Positions 1 to 5,337 of a DNA stretch of 5,337 nt are shown piece by piece. Within the stretch, counting starts at the first letter, position 1. The number at the start of each line of letters is the position of its first letter. Source of the DNA: JBFGWM01 sp041588495. GTDB taxonomy: Bacteria; Pseudomonadota; Gammaproteobacteria; Pseudomonadales; JBFGWM01. A program made the translations under genes and the position numbers. The stretch lies in assembly GCA_041588495.1 (NCBI GenBank), contig JBFGWM010000202.1, forward strand, positions 1-5,337. The letters run 5' to 3'. The notes under the pieces are model-generated. The model was not told the DNA's origin. It was given only the letters and a program-made list of their open reading frames with translations, and ran no database searches.

Positions 1-141
1 ATCCGGAGTCGTAGGTACACGGTCCCGGCGCACACGAGAGACGAATGCATGCTGCCTGAAAATCCAGCCTGCGGAATCCGGTAGCGCCGCCACATACCCG
101 TTCACGGGGAGACCGGCCGGACATCACCCTGCCACCCGGTC
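1..141. other. Downstream flank of the GspE/PilB-like gene, no supported gene
   Basis: I see no convincing gene here. Two minus-strand frames stay open to the window edge, from ATG at 124-122 and ATG at 95-93. Neither has a clear ribosome binding site or recognisable product, and I cannot choose between them. The only structure after the stop codon of the upstream gene is a 4-bp stem (97-100 with 105-108, loop TTCA) and the palindrome CCGGCCGG at 113-120. Neither is followed by a U-run, so no intrinsic terminator is supported. Confidence 0.4.
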
Positions 142-1881
142 TCAGCCCCGGACCGCGAGTGCCTCCTCCAGCGAAGTCACCCCTTTCCTGGCGAGCTCGA
201 TCGCATGGTCGCGCATGAAGCGCATTCCCTCGCGGGTCGCCTGGTCGCGAATTTCCGCCTCCGGCCTGCGCTCGGCAATCATGCGCCGGATTGCCGGACT
301 GACCGCGAGGATCTCGCACACCATGTGCCGCCCGTGATAACCGGTGCCATGGCATTCCGCGCAACCCTCACCCCGCCAGAATACCGTGTCCTTCGGCAGC
401 CTGAGTTCCTCCAGCACGCTCGGCCGCAGGTAGCTCTCCACCCGGCAGTTCGTGCACAGGCGACGCACCAGGCGCTGGGCCAGCACGCCCGTCAGCGAGG
501 ATGCGATCAGGTAGGGCTCCATGCCCATGTCGGTAAGGCGATCGACCGCCGTGATCGCATCCTGCGTGTGCAGGGTGCTCATCACGAAATGCCCGGTAAG
601 GGAGGCCTTGACCGCGATGGCCGCGGTCTCGGTATCCCGCATTTCACCGATGAGAATGTCGTCCGGGTCGTGGCGCAGGATATGCCGCAAGGCCTCGGCA
701 AAGGTGTACCCGATCTTGTTGTGGACCTGGATCTGTTCCACGCCCTCGATGTGGTACTCGACCGGATCCTCCACGGTGATGATGTGGCGCCGACCCAGTC
801 GCCGTTCGTTCAGGACCGCGTAGAGCGTGGTCGATTTCCCCGAACCCGTCGGGCCGGTAACGAGCAGGATGCCGGAATCATGCTGGATCAACTGGCGAAA
901 AATGGATCCGCTGTGTTCATCCATGTCCAGGTCGTCAATCGACACCAGGTTATGCGCCGAGTCGAGAACGCGGATCACCGTGCTTTCTCCCACCACCGTG
1001 GGAATGACCGAGACACGCAGGTCGACGTCGCGGTTCATGAACCGGACGCTGATGTGGCCGTCCTGTGGCAGGCGTCGCTCGGCAATATCCAGGTTGGCAA
1101 TGATCTTGATGCGACTGGTCAGGGCCGGCAGCAGTTCCAGGTTCAGGCGATGCACCGGGAGCATCTGGCCGTCGATCCGGTAGTAGACCTGCAACGCGTC
1201 ATGGCCCGGCCGGATGTTGATATCCGAGGCGCCGTCCTTGATTGCGCGATGAATAATCCCGTTGACCAGTTTGACCACCGGTTGCTGGTTGGCCGCTTTT
1301 TCGAGGTTGAGGGAATCCTGCAGCGCATCGCCGGCGGGCAGAATCTCCAGGTTGACCGCCCGCACCAGGTCCTGCATCTCAACACTCTCGTAATACTTCT
1401 CGATACAGGCACTGATCTGGTCTGCGGGCGCCCCGATCGGAACCACCGGGTGCTTGGCATCGAAAGTCGCCGCGTTCAGCGCGATGGGGTCGCTCGGGTC
1501 CTCGAAAGCGACGACCAGGCTTCCGTCGACCAGGGCCACCGGGAACAGGTTGTACTTGAGTGCCGTGAGGTAGGTGACATTGGCCAGGACTTCCTCGTCC
1601 GGGACCAGGTTTTCAATATTGATGTAAGGCAGGCCAACGGATTTGCAGAAGGCGGCAACGTAGTTTGCCTGGGACAGGATGTGCCGCTGGGCGAGGATGC
1701 GGGCGATCGATCCGGAATGTTGCTCACATTTGACCTTGCGGTACTGTTCCAGTCCGTCCTCGTCGAGCAACCCTTCCTCGCGCAGCACGTCCTCCAGGGG
1801 ACGGTGGGCTTCCAGATCGCACAGGTGCACGCTGCCAGCCAACTCCGCTGCGGACAGGTTCACGGGCTCAAGCATTTTCAC
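142..1881 (-). CDS. GspE/PulE/PilB-family secretion or type IV pilus assembly ATPase
   Basis: This is a hexameric cytoplasmic ATPase that powers pilin or pseudopilin assembly in a type II secretion or type IV pilus/MSHA-like machine. Seen in the 579-residue product: an N-terminal MshEN/T2SSE_N-like domain (about 25-165); Walker A GPTGSGKS at 343-350; Asp box ITVEDPVEY at 368-376; Walker B ILIGEMRD at 409-416; His box around 429-442 (STLHTQDA); and a zinc-type tetracysteine motif C476, C479, C507, C510. RLPQDG (270-275) is also typical. The tetracysteine motif and N-terminal domain favour an assembly ATPase (GspE/PilB/MshE) over the retraction ATPase PilT. Length is normal for the family. The start at 1881 is GTG, with AAGGGA nine bases upstream; ATG at 1875, two codons in, with GGGA seven bases upstream, is equally plausible. 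No GspF/PilC or pilin gene is in view, so GspE and PilB cannot be separated. Upstream is an FNR-like promoter. Confidence 0.95.
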   Translation of the reverse strand: MKMLEPVNLSAAELAGSVHLCDLEAHRPLEDVLREEGLLDEDGLEQYRKVKCEQHSGSIARILAQRHILSQANYVAAFCKSVGLPYINIENLVPDEEVLANVTYLTALKYNLFPVALVDGSLVVAFEDPSDPIALNAATFDAKHPVVPIGAPADQISACIEKYYESVEMQDLVRAVNLEILPAGDALQDSLNLEKAANQQPVVKLVNGIIHRAIKDGASDINIRPGHDALQVYYRIDGQMLPVHRLNLELLPALTSRIKIIANLDIAERRLPQDGHISVRFMNRDVDLRVSVIPTVVGESTVIRVLDSAHNLVSIDDLDMDEHSGSIFRQLIQHDSGILLVTGPTGSGKSTTLYAVLNERRLGRRHIITVEDPVEYHIEGVEQIQVHNKIGYTFAEALRHILRHDPDDILIGEMRDTETAAIAVKASLTGHFVMSTLHTQDAITAVDRLTDMGMEPYLIASSLTGVLAQRLVRRLCTNCRVESYLRPSVLEELRLPKDTVFWRGEGCAECHGTGYHGRHMVCEILAVSPAIRRMIAERRPEAEIRDQATREGMRFMRDHAIELARKGVTSLEEALAVRG

Positions 1882-1882
1882 A

Positions 1883-1896
1883 TCCCATATTCCCTT
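1883..1896 (-). promoter_or_regulatory. Ribosome binding sites deciding the GspE/PilB-like start
   Basis: On the minus strand AAGGGA (1891-1896) lies nine bases before the GTG at 1881, and GGGA (1883-1886) lies seven bases before the ATG at 1875. Both starts are in the same frame and differ by two residues. I cannot decide between them from sequence alone. Confidence 0.5.
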
Positions 1897-1898
1897 AT

Positions 1899-1908
1899 CA
1901 AGATCTTG
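1899..1908. repeat. Perfect 10-bp palindrome CAAGATCTTG
   Basis: A perfect inverted repeat lies in the short leader of the GspE/PilB-like gene, a few bases downstream of the predicted transcription start (about 1911). It could be an operator half-pair or chance; symmetry does not extend beyond ten bases. Confidence 0.3.
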
Positions 1909-1918
1909 TCTGGACTCA

Positions 1919-1924
1919 AGAATA
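1919..1924 (-). promoter_or_regulatory. Candidate -10 hexamer (TATTCT) for the GspE/PilB-like gene
   Basis: Read on the minus strand this is TATTCT, matching TATAAT at four of six positions. Its centre (1921.5) is 32 bp from the centre of the FNR-like box (1953.5), the spacing expected for a class II FNR-dependent promoter, where no good -35 is needed. Transcription would start near 1911, giving a leader of about 30 bases. A run of eight G (minus strand; C8 at 1925-1932) sits immediately upstream. Confidence 0.45.
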
Positions 1925-1946
1925 CCCCCCCCGCGCCGGTCCGAAT

Positions 1947-1960
1947 TTGACCTGGATCAG
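1947..1960. promoter_or_regulatory. FNR/Anr-like box TTGACCTGGATCAG
   Basis: It matches the FNR/Anr consensus TTGAT-N4-ATCAA at eight of ten defined positions, and differs by a single base from the box at 4838-4851 when that one is read on the minus strand. It overlaps the stop codon (1957-1959) of the P-type ATPase gene and lies about 70 bases upstream of the GspE/PilB-like start. FNR/Anr proteins are oxygen-sensing [4Fe-4S] activators; binding here would activate the minus-strand gene under low oxygen. This function is inferred from motif and spacing only. Confidence 0.55.
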
Positions 1961-4746
1961 GTAATGCGGGATTTTCGCGGAGGGCCCGCCAGGCGCGCCC
2001 GCAGGCATTTCTCCAGTTCCAGCACGACGAAGCCGGGCAGCAGGCAGGGCAGGATGTAAACCCACCATTCCGCCGGGAAATTCTCGGTCCGAAACGCCGC
2101 GCCGACCGCGGGCACGTAACTCGGGATCAAACGCAGCCCCACACTGGCCGCGATACCGGCCAGCAGCCAGCGATTGGAAAACGGGCTGAAGGTGAATGCC
2201 GACTTGTGCAGCGAACGCGCGCTCATGACGAACCCGAAATGCACCATGAGCACGGCCCAGAATGCGGCAGTCTGGGCCTGGGAAAGCAGGACCGGATCCA
2301 GGACCGTGCCGTCTGCGGCGACCGCGGCAGCCCCAAAATGATGGTAAATCCAAAACCCCGGGCAGGCGATGGCCAGCCCGATAAGGACGATCCGTCCCAG
2401 CAGGGACCACGACGCGATCTTCTCACCGGGCGGCCGTGGCGGCTCATTGAGCAGACCCGGCTCTTTCTTCTCCATCATCAGCGGCATGGTCAGAAAGACG
2501 GAATCAAACAGGTTGATCCAGAGGATCATCACCGGCTCGAGGGCCAGCCGGGCGGAAAAAATGGGAATGAAGGACGCCATGAGAATTGCGCCGATCACCA
2601 GCAGCGCCTGGCCGCCATTCGTTGGAAGCGTGTAGAAAATCGCTTTTTCGAGGTTGCGCCAGGCATGACGCCCTTCCTCGACCGCACCCACGATACTGGA
2701 GAAGTTGTCATCGGTGAGCACCATGCTGGCCGCTTCCTTGCTCACCTCGGTCCCGGTCACACCCATGGCCACACCGATGTCGGCAGCCCTGAGCGCCGGC
2801 GCATCGTTCACCCCGTCACCGGTCATCGCGACGATCTCGCCCCGCTCCTGCAGGCGCTTTGCGATGCGCAACTTGTGTTCGGGAGCCACGCGCGCAAAGA
2901 CCGAGGTGGTGCCGACGGTCTCCCGCAACTCGTCATCCGTCATCGCGCTCAACTGGTCGCCGCGAACCGCTCCCGGCCCACGCTCGTCAATGATTCCGAG
3001 CTGGCGCGCCACCGCCGTTGCCGTGAGCGCATGATCGCCAGTGATCATGAGAGGGCGTATGCCGGCGCTCCGGCAATTCCTGATCGCCTCGATCGCCTCC
3101 TGGCGCGGCGGGTCGATCATGCCCTCGATACCCAGGAAGGTCAGGGTGTGCAGGTCTTTCTCCGTGATCAGCCGATGGCTGCCCGGAACCGCCTTCCACG
3201 CCATGGCGATCACGCGCAGCGCATTGCCGGCCAGCTGCGCAGCCTCATTCAGGATACGCTCCCGTTCCAGCTCGACCACACCCGCCCCGGTCATCTGGTG
3301 CATGCACAATTCCAGTACCTGCTCCGGGGAGCCCTTGACGAAAATAAAGTTTCCTTCCTCCCCCTGCACCAGGGTGGCCATGTACATCCGTTCCGAATCG
3401 AAGGGAATCTCGTCCAGCCTTTTTCGGTGATTGCCGAGCCGCGCCTTGGCCGCCGCCACGACAAGTGCACCTTCCGTGGGGTCACCGATCACCCGGTGTC
3501 GGCCTTCCTCGCTCACCAGGCGGGCATCGTTGCAGGCCGCGCCGGTGTGCAAGGTCGCGGCAAGCGCGTGGGGCAGGTTGGAAAGATCGACCGGTTGCTC
3601 GCCGCAGAGGATGAAGCCTTCCGGCGCATATCCCACACCGCTGACATCGTACAGCGCGTCCGCACAGAGGATTTTCTGTACTGTCATCTCGTTGCGGGTG
3701 AGGGTCCCGGTCTTGTCAGAACAGATCGCCGTGACACAGCCCAGGGTCTCGGCCGCAGGCAGGCGCCGGATCAGTGCATTGCGCCGAGCCATGCGGGTGG
3801 CGGAAAGTGCCAGGATGCCGGTCACGATCATCGGCAGCATTTCCGGTATCGCCGCCACGATCAGGGAAATCGAACCGAGGAACGCGTAGGCGAGGTCGAA
3901 GCCGACGAACCAGCCCAGTGCAAAGTTCAATGCGCCGACGGCCAGGATGGCGACGATGAGCGTGCGGGTGAACTCCACCATCTTCAACTGCAGCGGGGTC
4001 AGCGGAGCCTTCGTATGCTTCATCAGCGCCGCAATCTTGCCGAGCTCGGTCTGCTCAGCCGTCGCGACAACAACACCCAGCGCGGAACCACGCGTCACAA
4101 ACGTGCCGCTGAAGGCCATGCACTTTTGCTCCCCCGGCGTGGCCCTGGCGTGGACGACGGCCTCGACGCTTTTCTTCACCGGGATCGATTCTCCGGTCAG
4201 GGTGCTTTCATCGGCATGGGTATCATTGACCTGGATCAGGCGGAGATCGGCCGGGACCCGGTCCCCACCATTCAGGATCACGATTTCCCCGGGCACCAGT
4301 TCCCGCGCCGAAATGATGGTCGATTCGCCGTTCCGAAGCACGGTACAGGTCTGCACCAGGGTGCGCCTCAGCGCCTCCAGGGAAGCCTCCGCCCGCCCCT
4401 CCTGGAAAAACCCGATCACCACGTTTAAAACGACCACACCGAGGATGACCGCCATGTCCACCCACATACCCAGCACGGCCGTCATGGCAATCGCCAGCAG
4501 CAGGATATACACCAGGGCATTGTGGAATTGCCGGAACAGCCGCTTCCAGGCGCTGGGTGCGGCAATCGTGAACTCGTTATAGCCGAACCGGGCGACGCGC
4601 TCGGCAGCCGCGGTCGTCGACAATCCCTGCGGGGTGGCGCCGAGTCGATCGAGCACTTCCGTGCTCGACTGCTGATACCATGCGCGCTCCGCGGGCGCAT
4701 GCCCGCGATCCGGACCAAGGGTCACACCCGAAGTTTCCGATCCCAC
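1957..4746 (-). CDS. P-type cation-transporting ATPase, Ca2+-ATPase-like (type II)
   Basis: This inner-membrane ATP-driven cation pump works through a phospho-aspartate cycle. Seen in the 929-residue product: N-terminal cation-ATPase domain (about 23-60); M1-M2 (77-115); actuator domain with TGES at 184-187; M3-M4 (about 259-313) with PEMLP at 301-305; phosphorylation motif DKTGT with D344; nucleotide-binding KGSPE at 471-475; hinge motif TGDGVND at 642-648; then M5-M10 (about 699-915). Length and order fit type II pumps of the SERCA/PMR1/PacL kind. Aligned to SERCA by eye, E302 matches E309, N710 matches N768 and N745 matches N796, but E771 is Q713, T799 is D748 and D800 is S749. The ion is therefore uncertain. 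The start is GTG with AAAGGAG seven bases upstream. Upstream is a divergent FNR-like promoter; downstream no terminator is evident. The catalytic assignment is firm; calcium transport is not. Confidence 0.95.
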   Translation of the reverse strand: MGSETSGVTLGPDRGHAPAERAWYQQSSTEVLDRLGATPQGLSTTAAAERVARFGYNEFTIAAPSAWKRLFRQFHNALVYILLLAIAMTAVLGMWVDMAVILGVVVLNVVIGFFQEGRAEASLEALRRTLVQTCTVLRNGESTIISARELVPGEIVILNGGDRVPADLRLIQVNDTHADESTLTGESIPVKKSVEAVVHARATPGEQKCMAFSGTFVTRGSALGVVVATAEQTELGKIAALMKHTKAPLTPLQLKMVEFTRTLIVAILAVGALNFALGWFVGFDLAYAFLGSISLIVAAIPEMLPMIVTGILALSATRMARRNALIRRLPAAETLGCVTAICSDKTGTLTRNEMTVQKILCADALYDVSGVGYAPEGFILCGEQPVDLSNLPHALAATLHTGAACNDARLVSEEGRHRVIGDPTEGALVVAAAKARLGNHRKRLDEIPFDSERMYMATLVQGEEGNFIFVKGSPEQVLELCMHQMTGAGVVELERERILNEAAQLAGNALRVIAMAWKAVPGSHRLITEKDLHTLTFLGIEGMIDPPRQEAIEAIRNCRSAGIRPLMITGDHALTATAVARQLGIIDERGPGAVRGDQLSAMTDDELRETVGTTSVFARVAPEHKLRIAKRLQERGEIVAMTGDGVNDAPALRAADIGVAMGVTGTEVSKEAASMVLTDDNFSSIVGAVEEGRHAWRNLEKAIFYTLPTNGGQALLVIGAILMASFIPIFSARLALEPVMILWINLFDSVFLTMPLMMEKKEPGLLNEPPRPPGEKIASWSLLGRIVLIGLAIACPGFWIYHHFGAAAVAADGTVLDPVLLSQAQTAAFWAVLMVHFGFVMSARSLHKSAFTFSPFSNRWLLAGIAASVGLRLIPSYVPAVGAAFRTENFPAEWWVYILPCLLPGFVVLELEKCLRARLAGPPRKSRIT
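4226..4239. other. Second exact copy of the TTGACCTGGATCAG 14-mer, inside the P-type ATPase gene
   Basis: This is identical to the box at 1947-1960, and the match extends one further base (G). Here it encodes part of the conserved LIQVND segment (residues 170-175 of the pump), so the bases are explained by protein sequence. I record it as a possible decoy or incidental binding site, not as a promoter. Confidence 0.2.
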
Positions 4747-4753
4747 TCACCAA

Positions 4754-4760
4754 CTCCTTT
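4754..4760 (-). promoter_or_regulatory. Strong ribosome binding site AAAGGAG for the P-type ATPase
   Basis: On the minus strand AAAGGAG ends seven bases before the GTG at 4746. This near-ideal spacing is why the GTG is preferred over internal starts. Confidence 0.85.
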
Positions 4761-4810
4761 CCACCGTCAGCGGTAGACCCCTCCGGCCGGATGTCGCCTG
4801 CGGACTTTCA

Positions 4811-4816
4811 ATGATA
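4811..4816 (-). promoter_or_regulatory. Candidate -10 hexamer (TATCAT) for the P-type ATPase
   Basis: Read on the minus strand it is TATCAT, five of six matches to TATAAT. Its centre (4813.5) is 31 bp from the centre of the FNR-like box at 4838-4851 (4844.5), within one base of the class II geometry. Transcription would begin near 4803-4805, giving a leader of roughly 57 bases that includes the strong ribosome binding site. Confidence 0.5.
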
Positions 4817-4837
4817 TGCGTCCCGAAACCGGAAGCG

Positions 4838-4851
4838 CTGATCCAGATCAA
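4838..4851. promoter_or_regulatory. FNR/Anr-like box CTGATCCAGATCAA, divergent
   Basis: It matches TTGAT-N4-ATCAA at nine of ten defined positions. It lies between outward-facing -10-like hexamers on both strands (centres 31 and 32 bp away), so one dimer could activate transcription both ways: minus toward the P-type ATPase and plus toward the gene starting at 5138. The regulator could equally be FNR, Anr or a Dnr-type paralogue; the site does not distinguish them. Confidence 0.65.
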
Positions 4852-4873
4852 CTCGGGCGAAATCGCGGAATCT

Positions 4874-4879
4874 TATACT
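4874..4879 (+). promoter_or_regulatory. Candidate plus-strand -10 hexamer (TATACT)
   Basis: TATACT matches TATAAT at five of six positions. Its centre (4876.5) is exactly 32 bp from the centre of the FNR-like box. There is no recognisable -35 at the usual distance, as expected for a class II activated promoter. Transcription would start near 4886, a G. Confidence 0.45.
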
Positions 4880-4885
4880 TCAAGG

Positions 4886-5137
4886 GTAATTGATCACGCC
4901 ATGCGGGCACGAAACTGTATGGGTAACCGTTTATGATCACGCGCAGGCTGCAGGCCAGACCCCACGACCCGGACCGGCGCCGGACCCACGTTCGCTTGGC
5001 ACTGCCGGCGATACACCGGCGCGAGCCCGCAAATCGGATGGGCCTGCTGAGGCCGGGGTACGACATGTTTCGCAAGTCTGCTCGACACCGGCTTCCGACG
5101 GTCCTTTCCATTCATCCTCTCCAGACATGAAAACTCC
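4886..5137 (+). other. Long untranslated leader or unannotated short transcript region
   Basis: About 250 bases separate the predicted plus-strand start from the next supported gene. Short frames here (TTG at 4890 to TGA at 5141; ATG at 4933 to TGA at 5130; several on the minus strand) translate to Pro/Arg-rich sequence without family features, and I do not call them genes. Visible structure: a 9-bp direct repeat TGATCACGC (4891-4899, 4934-4942); the palindrome CCGGCGCCGG (4974-4983); and a 5-bp stem GCCGG/CCGGC (5004-5008 with 5016-5020, 7-base loop). It could be a regulatory leader, a small RNA or plain spacer. No terminator is evident. Confidence 0.35.
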
Positions 5138-5337
5138 ATGAACAACTGGCTGTTAGGCGGCTTGTATGGACTCGGTTTGCTGTCCCTGCTGACCGCGCTG
5201 TTTTTTTTCGCCACGACACGCGGCGCGCTCCTGGTGCGCGCACTGTCCTCGGATTCCGCCGAGGCAAGGGACTACGTCTACCCGATCTACTCGAATATGC
5301 GCCTCATCAGGCTGGTGGATCACCAGCCGGTGATCAC
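5138..5337 (+). CDS. 5' part of an unrecognised membrane-anchored protein gene (runs off window)
   Basis: The frame opens at ATG 5138 and stays open for 66 codons to the window edge. I do not recognise the family. The product has an N-terminal hydrophobic segment (about residues 4-25, WLLGGLYGLG then LLSLLTALFFFA), then a polar stretch with charged residues. It looks like a signal anchor or first membrane helix. An in-frame stop at 5048-5050 and no ATG or GTG codon between it and 5138 support this start. No clear Shine-Dalgarno sequence precedes it. The ATG overlaps the TGA (5139-5141) of a doubtful upstream frame as ATGA. A run of eight T (5201-5208) encodes part of the Phe stretch. The gene is divergent from the P-type ATPase and possibly shares its FNR-like box. 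Confidence 0.6.
   Translation, partial: MNNWLLGGLYGLGLLSLLTALFFFATTRGALLVRALSSDSAEARDYVYPIYSNMRLIRLVDHQPVI

Noticed and set aside
97..108. Hairpin after the GspE/PilB-like gene as a terminator
   Set aside because: The stem is only 4 bp and no U-run follows on the minus strand.
205..1950. A 581-codon plus-strand frame antisense to the GspE/PilB-like gene
   Set aside because: Its translation is rich in His, Arg, Gln and Val without domains, as expected for the complement of a GC-rich gene, and the opposite strand has every family motif.
2206..4428. A 740-codon plus-strand frame antisense to the P-type ATPase gene
   Set aside because: It has the same His/Arg/Gln-rich shadow composition and no recognisable motif, while the minus strand encodes a complete P-type ATPase.
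4890..4903. TTGATCACGCCATG as a third intergenic FNR-like box
   Set aside because: Only one half-site matches; the second half does not resemble ATCAA.
4996..5012. TGGCAC as the -24 part of a sigma-54 promoter
   Set aside because: The required TTGC-type -12 element is absent at the correct spacing.
5065..5130. A 21-codon plus-strand frame starting at ATG 5065, preceded by GGGG
   Set aside because: GGGG is a poor ribosome binding site and the peptide has no distinguishing feature.
4894..5214. Minus-strand frames in the intergenic region (4848-5111, 4894-5214, 4937-5128)
   Set aside because: They overlap one another in different frames, one overlaps the plus-strand gene at 5138, and none shows a good ribosome binding site or protein-like pattern.

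Overview
The window looks like a GC-rich proteobacterial chromosome, most likely Gammaproteobacteria or a related group. This rests on the sequence character, a GspE/PilB-type ATPase, a bacterial P-type cation ATPase, and intergenic sites resembling the FNR/Anr box (TTGAT-N4-ATCAA). No rRNA, tRNA, insertion sequence or CRISPR array is visible.

Layout. Positions 1-141 hold no gene I can support. Positions 142-1881 (minus) encode a complete secretion/pilus assembly ATPase of the GspE/PulE/PilB family, with Walker A, Asp box, Walker B, His box and tetracysteine motif. A 75-base gap (1882-1956) carries its promoter. Positions 1957-4746 (minus) encode a complete 929-residue P-type cation ATPase of the Ca2+-ATPase-like (type II) group, with a GTG start and a strong ribosome binding site. 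Positions 4747-5137 are a 391-base divergent intergenic region. At 5138 a plus-strand gene begins and runs off the window; it encodes an unrecognised protein with one N-terminal membrane segment.

Regulation is the most interesting part. Two intergenic FNR/Anr-like boxes differ by only one base in 14 when read in matching orientation. The box at 4838-4851 lies between two outward-facing -10-like hexamers, centred 31 bp away (minus, toward the P-type ATPase) and 32 bp away (plus, toward the gene at 5138). About 32 bp is the expected geometry for class II FNR activation (site at -41.5). The box at 1947-1960 overlaps the stop codon of the P-type ATPase and has a -10-like hexamer 32 bp away, directed at the GspE/PilB-like gene. 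Inference: all three genes may belong to one oxygen-limitation regulon, although the two minus-strand genes could also be joined by read-through, since no terminator is evident between them.

The P-type ATPase has catalytic motifs in order, but its predicted ion-binding residues in M5 and M6 differ from the SERCA-type Ca2+ ATPase pattern. Its substrate should therefore not be assumed to be Ca2+. The GspE/PilB-like ATPase has no pilus or secretion partner gene in view, so its machine cannot be named.
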